In this document: positions 44,997 through 52,684 of the stretch, one piece after another
Layout: the number at the start of each line of letters is the position of its first letter
Position numbering within the stretch: the first letter of the stretch is position 1
From: Rheinheimera sediminis
Lineage (GTDB): Bacteria; Pseudomonadota; Gammaproteobacteria; Enterobacterales; Alteromonadaceae
Reading direction: 5' to 3'
Assembly (NCBI RefSeq): GCF_004005375.1
Contig: NZ_RZUF01000015.1
Location: forward strand, 62,001-126,000
DNA length: 64,000 nucleotides
The notes under the pieces: model-generated
Database searches by the model: none
What the model was told of the DNA's origin: nothing
Seen by the model: only the letters and a program-made list of their open reading frames with translations
Translations under genes and position numbers: made by a program

Positions 44997-45509
44997 ATGT
45001 CTAAAAATCTAATGTTAGTTATGATGGTTGCTTTACCTGTTCAGGCAGCTCAGGTTTGTTTTAGTAACATAGAGACGACTAAAGCCCTGACTAGTTTTCA
45101 ACTCAATGCCGATGGAACAGTACTGGATACCACCACTAAGCTGTTGTGGTCACGCTGTTTGGTGGGGCAAAGCTGGGATAGAGCCAGCAGTCGATGTACT
45201 GGCACTGCGCAACAAATGGACTGGTCAGAGGCTTTGCTCGAAGCTGAGCGCAGTGTACTTGCGGGTTACGGTACCTGGCGTTTACCCAATGCTAAAGAAG
45301 TACTGACACTGGTTGAACGCAGCTGTGTCGATCCTGCGATAAACCTGACTGCATTTCCTTCCAGTAATAGTGAGAATATGTGGACAAGCACTACTATGAT
45401 TACGCAGCCAGAGCGGGCATGGGCCATTGCTATGTATAATGGAAAAAACAATACGAAAGAAAAAATAACCCGTTTATATGTAAGATTAGTGCGTTTTAGC
45501 GACGAATAG
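44997..45509 (+). CDS. Secreted Lcl/DUF1566 domain protein
   Basis: A 170-residue protein with a short signal peptide (to about residue 17) and one DUF1566 domain (about 30-168): ADGTVLDTTTKLLWSRCLVG, a four-cysteine pattern, GYGTWRLPNAKEVLTLVERS, NMWTSTTM and YVRLVRF. The 9-base gap with AGGG before the ATG shows an operon with the larger Lcl lipoprotein, sharing the WRLP signature. The pair may interact or bind related ligands; this is inference. Confidence 0.8.
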   Translation: MSKNLMLVMMVALPVQAAQVCFSNIETTKALTSFQLNADGTVLDTTTKLLWSRCLVGQSWDRASSRCTGTAQQMDWSEALLEAERSVLAGYGTWRLPNAKEVLTLVERSCVDPAINLTAFPSSNSENMWTSTTMITQPERAWAIAMYNGKNNTKEKITRLYVRLVRFSDE

Positions 45510-45613
45510 CTGTTGGTCTTTTCGATGAAAGACCAGCCTATTGCGTTACGTCCTGATGATCTGCTGATCTTTTTCGCCTAAGCTAACCTCAATTGCTGTA
45601 GACCTTGTTTTGA

Positions 45614-46387
45614 ATGAGAGTAGATATTTTGCGTTTTATCCTGATCCTGTTCGTGATGGTCTGCAGTTGGCCGGTCTTTTCGAACGAATGCAATATGGCA
45701 TTTCGTCACGGTATTTTGATTTCACCTGATCAAATTCGAATTCAAACCATCAACCGGACTGTATTTCAAATTAATCATAATCAGGACTTATTTATCCGGG
45801 GCGAGTGGATAACATTAAACCCTACAGAGCAGGAACTGGTGCGCCAGTATGCTCAGGGTTTGCGCAAATTTGTACCTGAACTGGTTAGCATAGCTGTAGA
45901 CAGTGTGGAGCTTGGTTTAACTGCCATTGAGAACATGCTGGCTGGTATTGGCAGCAGTTCACAGCAACAAGAATGGCAGGCGTTGATCCGCGAAACAACT
46001 TATCAGCTGACCTCACGATTTGTCCGGAGCGGCGACCATTTTTATCTGGCACCGCAAAGTCTGAACGAGTTGGATGCATTTTTACATGGTGAGTTAAAAA
46101 ACCAATTAAGAGATCTTGCTAAATATACAGTAGGAGCTGTGTGGGATGCGCTTCGTGATGCGCTGCGCCAAAGCGAAGATAACTTTGAACGCACTGAAAG
46201 CCAAAATTGGCAACCAGCCGATGAATTACTGGCAAAAATTAATGCAGGCCTGGATTTAAAAGCGGACGAGCTGGAGCAAAAATCAGTGTTATTTTGCCAG
46301 CGCCTGACTGAACTTGATCATATCGAAACCCAGCTACAACAGCGTGTACCGCAACTGCTGGCTTACGATGTGGTCACTATGAAGTAA
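45614..46387 (+). CDS. DUF2884 family protein (YggN-like)
   Basis: A 257-residue secreted protein with a signal peptide (about 1-23) and a helix-rich DUF2884 domain. The opening CNMAFRHGILISPDQIRI and FQINHNQDLFIRGEWITLN are characteristic of YggN. A C-terminal amphipathic region could form a coiled coil. The function is unknown. It is not coupled to the Lcl genes, which end 104 bp upstream. Confidence 0.82.
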   Translation: MRVDILRFILILFVMVCSWPVFSNECNMAFRHGILISPDQIRIQTINRTVFQINHNQDLFIRGEWITLNPTEQELVRQYAQGLRKFVPELVSIAVDSVELGLTAIENMLAGIGSSSQQQEWQALIRETTYQLTSRFVRSGDHFYLAPQSLNELDAFLHGELKNQLRDLAKYTVGAVWDALRDALRQSEDNFERTESQNWQPADELLAKINAGLDLKADELEQKSVLFCQRLTELDHIETQLQQRVPQLLAYDVVTMK

Positions 46388-46436
46388 GCTGTTTTAATCT
46401 ATATAGTCTAAAAGTATCTCAATCAAAGGCTTCTCT

Positions 46437-46556
46437 GTGAAACACTGGTCATGCTTAGCTCTAGCCGCAGTAGGTATTGCCGTGGCCTTTTATTCCCTGT
46501 CATCACTCACTTTAAAAGTTATCCTATATAGCCTATGCGCTCTGGTGTTGGCATAG
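46437..46556 (+). CDS. Small hydrophobic protein, 39 residues
   Basis: A GTG start at 46437 has AAAGG 7 bases upstream and opens 39 codons beginning MKHWSCLALAAVGIAVAFYS. The whole protein is two hydrophobic stretches (about 5-20 and 26-39) separated by SSLTLK, so a small membrane protein is likely. I know no homologue. The ribosome binding site and spacing support translation, but the size leaves doubt. Confidence 0.45.
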   Translation: MKHWSCLALAAVGIAVAFYSLSSLTLKVILYSLCALVLA

Positions 46557-46726
46557 TGCTGATCACCACTATTGAGTGTCGACAAGACAAAGTGACAAAA
46601 ATAATTGAGTACTGGAAGTAGGGGTGTTTGACTTCTTTAAGTCATTGAAATTTATATGTATATTAATTAACTCGCACTATAGAAGAGCCTGGCAACGTGC
46701 CTCGCTCACTTAGTCAGAGGTTAATT

Positions 46727-46885
46727 ATGAATAGTCCTGAAGTTGAGTTTTTATGCAAAGTCATTTTGTTGGTAGTGGATTACCTTAAATCAAAACCTCT
46801 TAAAACAACACAATCTTTGGATAAAGAACTGCGGCATGATCACTTTGGTTATGCAATGCTAAGCAAGATTCTTGTGATGCTATGA
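46727..46885 (+). CDS. Hypothetical protein, 52 residues
   Basis: An ATG at 46727 with AGAGG 6 bases upstream opens a 52-codon frame. The product begins MNSPEVEFLCKVILLVVDYL, with an amphipathic or weakly hydrophobic helix, then a basic segment (KSKPLKTTQSLDKELRHDH). No family is recognised. The strong ribosome binding site is the main support. Confidence 0.45.
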   Translation: MNSPEVEFLCKVILLVVDYLKSKPLKTTQSLDKELRHDHFGYAMLSKILVML

Positions 46886-46935
46886 TTTATCTGTATGCTG
46901 TTTTCTGAACAAAGCTGCTAGCTTAGATTGATAAT

Positions 46936-46958
46936 GGGGCGGGTTTTTATCCTGCCCC
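46936..46958. terminator. GC-rich hairpin after the 52-residue ORF
   Basis: GGGGCGGG and CCTGCCCC pair over 8 bp (one G-U) with a TTTTTAT loop. There is no T-tract downstream on the plus strand, so termination would be weak; it also resembles the GC-rich dyads at 4380 and 10323 in composition. Confidence 0.5.
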
Positions 46959-47060
46959 AGGCCTTTGCCGTTAAATTTCGACAGAAAATAGCAGTCTTGT
47001 GCTCATCCATGTAGAATGCGCGCTTATAAGCTTGACCAGTACATATCTGTAGGAATTTTG

Positions 47061-47381
47061 ATGAGAAAGACAATAGCGTTAACCCACCCTAAACTGCAAC
47101 CAGCTCGTTTAGTGGATTCGATTAAGTACGATATTAAAAAGTATCTGAACAGAGAGCGTCGCAAGACCCTGCCTGCTGGTATGGACTACTGGACCTTCGA
47201 TTGTCGTTTTGGTGCCTCAGTGGATGTTGCTGAAAAGATTTTTACCTCTGAAATCAATAAACACATCGATGCTGCTGTAGCACAAGAGCTGGAGAGCTTC
47301 TATGTAGAAATTCTTGCTCGCGCCTGCAAACATAAGCCACGTGAACTTGGCTTTGACATCGACGAAGCTGACGAAGGTTAA
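47061..47381 (+). CDS. DUF6172 family protein
   Basis: A 106-residue cytoplasmic protein: MRKTIALTHPKLQPARLVDS, then IKKYLNRERRKTLPAGMDYW, then FGASVDVAEKIFTSEINKHI and SFYVEILARACKHKP. This pattern matches DUF6172, a family of unknown function in marine gammaproteobacteria. I chose the ATG at 47061, which has AGGA upstream; the frame is open 15 codons further but without a ribosome binding site. It is a single gene. Confidence 0.8.
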   Translation: MRKTIALTHPKLQPARLVDSIKYDIKKYLNRERRKTLPAGMDYWTFDCRFGASVDVAEKIFTSEINKHIDAAVAQELESFYVEILARACKHKPRELGFDIDEADEG

Positions 47382-47566
47382 TAGTAAAGATGCTTGTCGC
47401 AGCAGATAAGCATTTGACTTTTTAATCTAAAGCGACCTGTGTCGCCTAAAATTACAGAAAAACTGCGTAAAATTCATTCAATCACAAAGAATTGTCTCTT
47501 CTACCGCTAAAATACTGTATATTCTGCCCTCATTTTTTACTGTAGCTATTCTACAGAGGAACTCTT

Positions 47567-48847
47567 ATGCAATTTTCATCTTTAGATCTAGCCCCGGATT
47601 TACTCCGCGCCCTTGTAGAATGTGGCTACAGTGATATGACTCCGGTCCAGGAACAGGCCATAGTGCCTGCGCGTCGTGGTAAGGATTTGCAGGTTACGGC
47701 GCAAACAGGCACAGGTAAAACTGCTGCCTTTGCTATTCCGGTATTGCAACGCATGCTGGATAAGCCAAAACAGACAGCATCACAACGTCCACGCGCCTTG
47801 ATCCTGACACCAACCCGCGAATTAGCTGAACAAATCGCTGAAGCTATTACTGCTTATGCGAAGTTCGTCGCTATCAGCGTGACTGCATTGTACGGTGGCG
47901 TGAAAATGGGGGGGCAGGCCAACAAATTAAAAGCGGGCGTGGATATTCTGATCAGTACACCAGGCCGTTTGATAGAGCATATGGCTCTTGGCAATGTGAT
48001 CTTAAGTGATGTTGAATTTGTGGTGCTGGATGAAGCCGACCGTATGCTGGATATGGGTTTTGTTACAGACGTAACCAAGCTGATGCAAATGACGGCGACT
48101 AATCGCCAAACCATGCTGTTTTCGGCAACCACTTCACAAGCGGTGAATGAACTGTCGCATAAAATTCTGAAAAATCATCAGCAAATCCGTGTGGCGAAAA
48201 CCAACAGTACAGCGGATACAGTCCACCATGTGGTCTATCCGGTCGAAGAAAGTCGCAAAATCGAATTATTTGAGCAATTGCTGGCAGAAAAAAACTGGTT
48301 CCAGGTCTTGGTTTTTACCAGTACTAAAGAACAGGCAGACCGTTTGTTAGCCGGATTGCAACAGCGAAAAATTGAAGCTGCAGTCTGCCATGGCGATAAA
48401 AGCCAGGGCGCTCGACGCCGTGCTATCGCTGATTTTAAATCCGCTAAGTTACAGGTATTAATTGCGACCGAAGTGGCTGCCCGTGGTCTGGATATTCAAG
48501 GTCTGGATTATGTAGTCAACTTTAATCTGCCGTATTTGCCGGAAGATTATGTCCACCGTATAGGACGTACCGGCCGTGCTGGTGCTGAAGGTCAGGCAAT
48601 TTCATTTGTCAGTCGTGAAGAAGAACAAACTTTAGAACGTATTCAAAAGCTGATTGGCAGCACTATCCAACGTGTGATTACCCCAGGCTTTGAAGTCAGC
48701 AACCGCCAATCGCTGTTAAAAAGTATTTCACGCAAAGTATTGTCAGGCCGTTCAAACAAAGCCAGTGCAACTCAGATCGATCTGGATAGTGCCAATAAGG
48801 TGAAACCAAAAGCCAAGCCTAAAGCTAAAGCTCGTACCGCTAAATAA
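47567..48847 (+). CDS. rhlE: DEAD-box ATP-dependent RNA helicase RhlE
   Basis: An RNA helicase acting in ribosome assembly and RNA turnover. The 426-residue protein has the motifs in order: a Q motif (PVQEQAI), AQTGTGKT (motif I), PTRELAEQ (Ia), STPGR (Ib), DEAD (II), SAT (III), TEVAARGLDIQ (V) and HRIGRTGRAG (VI). The basic Lys-rich C-terminal tail is typical of RhlE. A small hairpin (CTGTAG/CTACAG, 47540-47556) overlaps the front of the AGAGGA ribosome binding site and could limit translation; cold induction is a known theme for such helicases. Confidence 0.94.
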   Translation: MQFSSLDLAPDLLRALVECGYSDMTPVQEQAIVPARRGKDLQVTAQTGTGKTAAFAIPVLQRMLDKPKQTASQRPRALILTPTRELAEQIAEAITAYAKFVAISVTALYGGVKMGGQANKLKAGVDILISTPGRLIEHMALGNVILSDVEFVVLDEADRMLDMGFVTDVTKLMQMTATNRQTMLFSATTSQAVNELSHKILKNHQQIRVAKTNSTADTVHHVVYPVEESRKIELFEQLLAEKNWFQVLVFTSTKEQADRLLAGLQQRKIEAAVCHGDKSQGARRRAIADFKSAKLQVLIATEVAARGLDIQGLDYVVNFNLPYLPEDYVHRIGRTGRAGAEGQAISFVSREEEQTLERIQKLIGSTIQRVITPGFEVSNRQSLLKSISRKVLSGRSNKASATQIDLDSANKVKPKAKPKAKARTAK

Positions 48848-48862
48848 TCTTGTGTTGTTAAA

Positions 48863-48890
48863 CCAGTCAAAGCCGCTGTGCTTTGACTGG
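48863..48890. terminator. Bidirectional terminator between rhlE and the convergent gene
   Basis: An 11-bp perfect stem (CCAGTCAAAGC / GCTTTGACTGG) with a 6-base loop lies between the two convergent stops. A short T-rich run follows on the minus strand (TTTAAC); the plus side is less T-rich. Confidence 0.75.
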
Positions 48891-48900
48891 CTCTTGCCAC

Positions 48901-50394
48901 CTACATATAAGCCTTAGCAAAAGCTTCTTTTGACTGCCGGATATAAGCGCGTGCCTTTTGTGCGTGTTGCTCCCAGGCTGCTTTATCTTTACCGTCAGTA
49001 AAGGGGTTTTGAGCCGGCGCTACTGAACGCTCAAACTTGTCGTAAAAAGTAATAGCCGACGAGGTGATCTGGTTAAAGCGTTCTTTAAATTCCTGCATAC
49101 CTTCGAGCTGTTCGGACGTTTTCAACATGTACTGGATCAGCTGCGTGTTGTTGTTCGCTGCCAGATAACCCTGGGCTTTATGGGTGACATTTTCGCCCAC
49201 TTCGTTGATCACCAGAGCGCGAATGGATTCCTCTTTGCTCATCACGCGGCTGTAATTTTCCTGAGTACGAGCCAGACCCGCATGCAGAATATAATCCCGC
49301 AAATGTTTGTCCAAATCTTTGCGGAAGACTTCGACCATTTTTAACATATTTTGCAAATCGTTTTCCAAGGCGGAAACCTGTACCAGCTCTTTTTCCAGTT
49401 CGCTTAAAAACTTTTCGGCCTGCTCGTAAATTTTTAAACCATTCTCTTCGGCAAACTTCCGATCCTTGCGGTTTAAATCGGCATTTTCATAGTTAGATTT
49501 ATCAAAAGCTACAGCCAAAAATGACTTGAAAGGCTCCGCAAAAGCTGAATACAAGCCACCGCTGACCACTGTTAAAGTGGCTGTAGTTAAATCACCAAAA
49601 GGTTTTACCATGGAGTTTAACCTTGCTTGCTGCAGCGGGGACGCCACTCTTTTGGTGTCAGCTAAGATAGTGCGGAAAGAGGAATAGGCCATAGGGTTGG
49701 ACATTTTATTGCGCTCAGAACTGGCCAGCGCAAAAGTAATGGTTGAATAAATGGCATTGGCGTATTCCAGATACTGGCGCTGACTCTCTAATTGCGCCGC
49801 ATAGTTTTTACCTATAGTGCGGAACGACTCACTTTGCAGCTCATAGTTTTTATTGGTTTGTAGCTTATCTAAAATACCGGTGATAATTCTTTGCTCGTTT
49901 TTTTGTAGCGCTGTATCGAGTAAAATTCTGTCCAGTGTGACATCATCCAGTGCAACACCACCATGTAAAGTTTCAATATCCAATCGCAGATATTTGCGAC
50001 CCGGATCGTCAATAGATATACGATGTGCCATGTAGTTTTCAGTGCCAGGCGGTGCTTCAACCAGGCCAACCTGTTGCCACTGTGCATCTAAAGCGACAGA
50101 AGAAGAAGTTAAAATATTGATACGGTAACTGGTAAAAGCCGATTGAGGTTTTACCCAAAACTCCAGTAAACCTAATTCTGATACTGGGTAGCGGCTAACT
50201 AAAGAACTGCTGCCATCCTGACAAAACAAGCTACTGGCGCCAGTTCTTGCCATTTCAGAACTACGCTGGCAACCGGCCAGAATATTCCATTGGTGTGCGT
50301 CTTGTTCAAAGTCGCTGGAAAATACCAGTTCACCGGGTTTAGCCAGAGCAAAACCACTGAATAAACAAAGCAAAGCAACAGACAAACTACGCAT
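48901..50394 (-). CDS. Secreted protein of unknown function with lectin-like N-terminus and helical C-terminus
   Basis: A 497-residue protein with a signal peptide (about 1-18). Residues 20-150 are strand-rich with the look of a jelly-roll carbohydrate-binding domain (LVFSSDFEQDAHQWNILAG, LGLLEFWVKPQSAFTSYRI, HGGVALDDVTLDRILLDT). From about 155 to the end the sequence is almost all helix with long charged coiled-coil segments (KFLSELEKELVQVSALENDL). I recognise no family and no catalytic motif. It is convergent with rhlE and its upstream gap is 354 bp. Confidence 0.65.
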   Translation of the reverse strand: MRSLSVALLCLFSGFALAKPGELVFSSDFEQDAHQWNILAGCQRSSEMARTGASSLFCQDGSSSLVSRYPVSELGLLEFWVKPQSAFTSYRINILTSSSVALDAQWQQVGLVEAPPGTENYMAHRISIDDPGRKYLRLDIETLHGGVALDDVTLDRILLDTALQKNEQRIITGILDKLQTNKNYELQSESFRTIGKNYAAQLESQRQYLEYANAIYSTITFALASSERNKMSNPMAYSSFRTILADTKRVASPLQQARLNSMVKPFGDLTTATLTVVSGGLYSAFAEPFKSFLAVAFDKSNYENADLNRKDRKFAEENGLKIYEQAEKFLSELEKELVQVSALENDLQNMLKMVEVFRKDLDKHLRDYILHAGLARTQENYSRVMSKEESIRALVINEVGENVTHKAQGYLAANNNTQLIQYMLKTSEQLEGMQEFKERFNQITSSAITFYDKFERSVAPAQNPFTDGKDKAAWEQHAQKARAYIRQSKEAFAKAYM

Positions 50395-50698
50395 ACAATC
50401 CTCAGATGGTGTTTAATTGGTACAGAAAAGTTATCTACAGTCTCTGGCAAGACTGGCAGAACCAAGCTGTATGGTAGCTGAATTTGTTTGGCAAAAAAAT
50501 ATTGTAAATTTTTTCGAAATCAAGAGTTTCTACAACTAACAATGTCAATCTTACCCGGATGCTCAAGTCCTGCACTTGGTGGCTGCCCAGGCGTGTTGCG
50601 CAGCAGAGGGGGCAGAAATGGCATAGAGACAAGTCAGCAGTAGTGCTACTGTAGAGACGATCAGATTTATTATTCAAAGCTCTGAGCTATTCAGCTAA
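50395..50698. other. 304-bp intergenic region, no gene seen
   Basis: It lies upstream of the secreted-protein gene (minus strand). The part near 50480-50520 is AT-rich, suitable for a promoter, but no clear -35/-10 pair could be fixed. Short open frames on the minus strand lack ribosome binding sites. Confidence 0.4.
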
Positions 50699-50724
50699 CA
50701 AAAAAGCCCGGAGGGCACCGGGCT
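50699..50724 (-). terminator. Intrinsic terminator after the Sel1/TonB gene
   Basis: On the minus strand a 7-bp stem (AGCCCGG / CCGGGCT) is followed by TTTTTTG. It lies 25 bp beyond the stop codon at 50749. Confidence 0.9.
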
Positions 50725-50748
50725 TAGTTATGTATTTGCTTTATCAAC

Positions 50749-52062
50749 TTAAAGCGCAGCTTTAAGTTCGGCTGCAGTCTGGTAATTTTGTGCTATGGCT
50801 TTATCTAGCAGCAATTGGCCCTGTACTTTGTCGCCTTGCAACATTTTACGCACGCCAGACCAGGTTTGCACTTGCGGGTCGTTGTTGCTCAACAAATAGT
50901 TTTCCCATTGAAGAGAAAATGCTGCCAGTTGGCGTTGAGCATCCAGACTACCGTTTTTCGCTGCCATACTCCACCAGTAGTAGCCGCTGTGTAACTGTGA
51001 CAATGTGATCACAGGTTCTACAAACACAGTCTTACCTGGGTCTCCCCATAGTCTGTAGTGGCCATGCCGGGCATCTTCATCCAGTTCTTTGCCCACTAAC
51101 AAGGCTGAGGCTTTTGGCAACTGCATTTTATCGGCAGAGACTACTGCTGTGACAATGCCTTTTTCATCTGTATGTACTTCAGCACTGCCATAGAAACCTT
51201 CGATTTTGGTTTTGAATGACGATTTACGGCTAAAAAATTGCTCTGGTAACTCAGTGCTTACCTCAAATGGTAAATTTTTGTCGATATTTACATGGTAGTT
51301 GGCATTGGTTGCCAGTAAATCCATAATAGTTCCCAGCATGTATTGGTGTTGAGGCGAGCCAGCCACAGCATATTCAACCAGTTTATGCTCTCGCATAAAT
51401 TGGCTGACTCTGTGTTTGGACAGTGGCCCTAAGCTGTAGTGCAAGACCACTTTGCCTTGATGCTTTTGACCTGTTGCAGCGTATTTCCAGGACTTTACCG
51501 CTTTCACTGAACTTTTATTAAAAGTTTTTTCCGGAAAAGAACCCAGAACTTCCACTGCCGACACATTGCCTTGCTCATCTATAACAAATCTCAATACGTT
51601 GTAACCAAAGATGCCTTTGACTGCAGCACTTTTGGGATAGAGGGGGGCTTTACGGCTAACGACTTCAGGAAAGTCGAACTTGTCTGTTCGCTCTTCTTTG
51701 ATTTCTTTGACCTGCACCTGAGCCAATAAAAGATGAGATTGTTCATCAGCTTGTTGTAATTCTGTTACTGACAACTGCTTTGAAAGCGAACTGATGACTG
51801 GAGTAGCTCTGCTATCACCCAGTTCGGCTGCCAGCTGAAAATAAGCCAGTGCTTTGACTGGATCTGCGGCTGTACCTTCTCCATTGTGAAACATTACGGC
51901 AAGATTAAAGGCTGCAAGTTCGTTGCCAAGTGGCAGTAGCTCGGTAAATTCAGCGGTCGCTTTAGCGTAGTCTTTTTCTTCGTAGTACTTTAAGGCATCC
52001 AGTAAGTCTGCCTGTACCCAACAGCTGAAAAGCATGCTGGCTGCTACTAGTGATTTGCGCAT
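50749..52062 (-). CDS. Periplasmic Sel1-repeat protein with TonB-like domain
   Basis: A 437-residue protein: signal peptide (about 1-18), Sel1/TPR-like repeats (about 22-95: ALKYYEEKDYAKATAEF, FHNGEGTAADPVKALAYFQ), a TonB C-terminal-like domain (about 130-212: APLYPKSAAVKGIFGYNVLR, VIDEQGNVSAVEVLGSFPEK, AVKSWKYAATG), and a C-terminal part with another Sel1-like segment (GYYWWSMAAKNGSLDAQRQLA). There is no proline-rich spacer or N-terminal membrane anchor, so it is not a classical TonB; such proteins may be envelope adaptors. A terminator follows. Confidence 0.75.
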   Translation of the reverse strand: MRKSLVAASMLFSCWVQADLLDALKYYEEKDYAKATAEFTELLPLGNELAAFNLAVMFHNGEGTAADPVKALAYFQLAAELGDSRATPVISSLSKQLSVTELQQADEQSHLLLAQVQVKEIKEERTDKFDFPEVVSRKAPLYPKSAAVKGIFGYNVLRFVIDEQGNVSAVEVLGSFPEKTFNKSSVKAVKSWKYAATGQKHQGKVVLHYSLGPLSKHRVSQFMREHKLVEYAVAGSPQHQYMLGTIMDLLATNANYHVNIDKNLPFEVSTELPEQFFSRKSSFKTKIEGFYGSAEVHTDEKGIVTAVVSADKMQLPKASALLVGKELDEDARHGHYRLWGDPGKTVFVEPVITLSQLHSGYYWWSMAAKNGSLDAQRQLAAFSLQWENYLLSNNDPQVQTWSGVRKMLQGDKVQGQLLLDKAIAQNYQTAAELKAAL

Positions 52063-52145
52063 TGTATCGTCCCTGTAATCAATGATTTGGTGAATACAAG
52101 GTTAACATCTGCACTATTGAAAAAACAAGACTTAGTTCAGACTAG

Positions 52146-52177
52146 CCACCAGCCTTCACTCTAAGGCTGGTGGTTTT
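52146..52177 (+). terminator. Strong hairpin with T-tract in the plus orientation
   Basis: An 11-bp perfect stem (CCACCAGCCTT / AAGGCTGGTGG) with a 6-base loop is followed by TTTT on the plus strand, although the nearest genes are both on the minus strand. On the minus strand it lies just after the VOC stop and could still fold, but lacks a T-tract. Confidence 0.7.
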
Positions 52178-52185
52178 ATAAGCTA

Positions 52186-52557
52186 TTAGCCAAAGTGGTT
52201 AAAGCAAAGTTTATTGCCATCTAAATCACGCACATAGGCGCCATAAAACATGTTCTCAATTCGTTGTCCCGGAGCTCCCTCACAGCTGGCACCCAGTGCT
52301 ATGGCCTTGTGGTACAACTCATCTACTTTTTCTTTAGTGCCGGGCGCTATGGAAAGCATGGTGCCATTGCCTGGCGTCGCAGCCTCTTTGTTGTAGGGGA
52401 TACAAAGCGCCAGCATTGGACTTTGCATATTCTTGCCGACAAATACAATGCGATCCATCTTGATCAGCGTTTTAGCGCCTTGCTCTTTTAACAGCTCCAG
52501 ATAAAAAGCGACAGATTTATCCAGATCATTTGAACCTAAAGTGGCATAACTAAACAT
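52186..52557 (-). CDS. VOC superfamily (glyoxalase-like) protein
   Basis: A 123-residue protein with one vicinal-oxygen-chelate fold: MFSYATLGSNDLDKSVAFYL, a middle VGKNMQSPMLALCIPYN segment, and FYGAYVRDLDGNKLCFNHFG at the end. Which metal or substrate it uses cannot be told; family members include glyoxalases, resistance proteins and dioxygenases. I chose the ATG at 52557, with AGGA 7 bases upstream. It is a single gene. Confidence 0.85.
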   Translation of the reverse strand: MFSYATLGSNDLDKSVAFYLELLKEQGAKTLIKMDRIVFVGKNMQSPMLALCIPYNKEAATPGNGTMLSIAPGTKEKVDELYHKAIALGASCEGAPGQRIENMFYGAYVRDLDGNKLCFNHFG

Positions 52558-52636
52558 AAAATCATCCTGTTGTTGGGAAATCATGCATCAATACGTTCGT
52601 GCGGGCTAAATGGTTGTATTGAAATGATTACGGAGC

Positions 52637-52665
52637 AAAAAAATGGCCCATCACAGGGCCATTTT
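52637..52665 (-). terminator. Intrinsic terminator after the DUF885 gene
   Basis: A 7-bp stem (ATGGCCC / GGGCCAT) extended by A/T pairs is followed, on the minus strand, by seven T residues. It lies 20 bp beyond the DUF885 stop. Confidence 0.9.
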
Positions 52666-52684
52666 GAACGATTGAGATCCTGGA

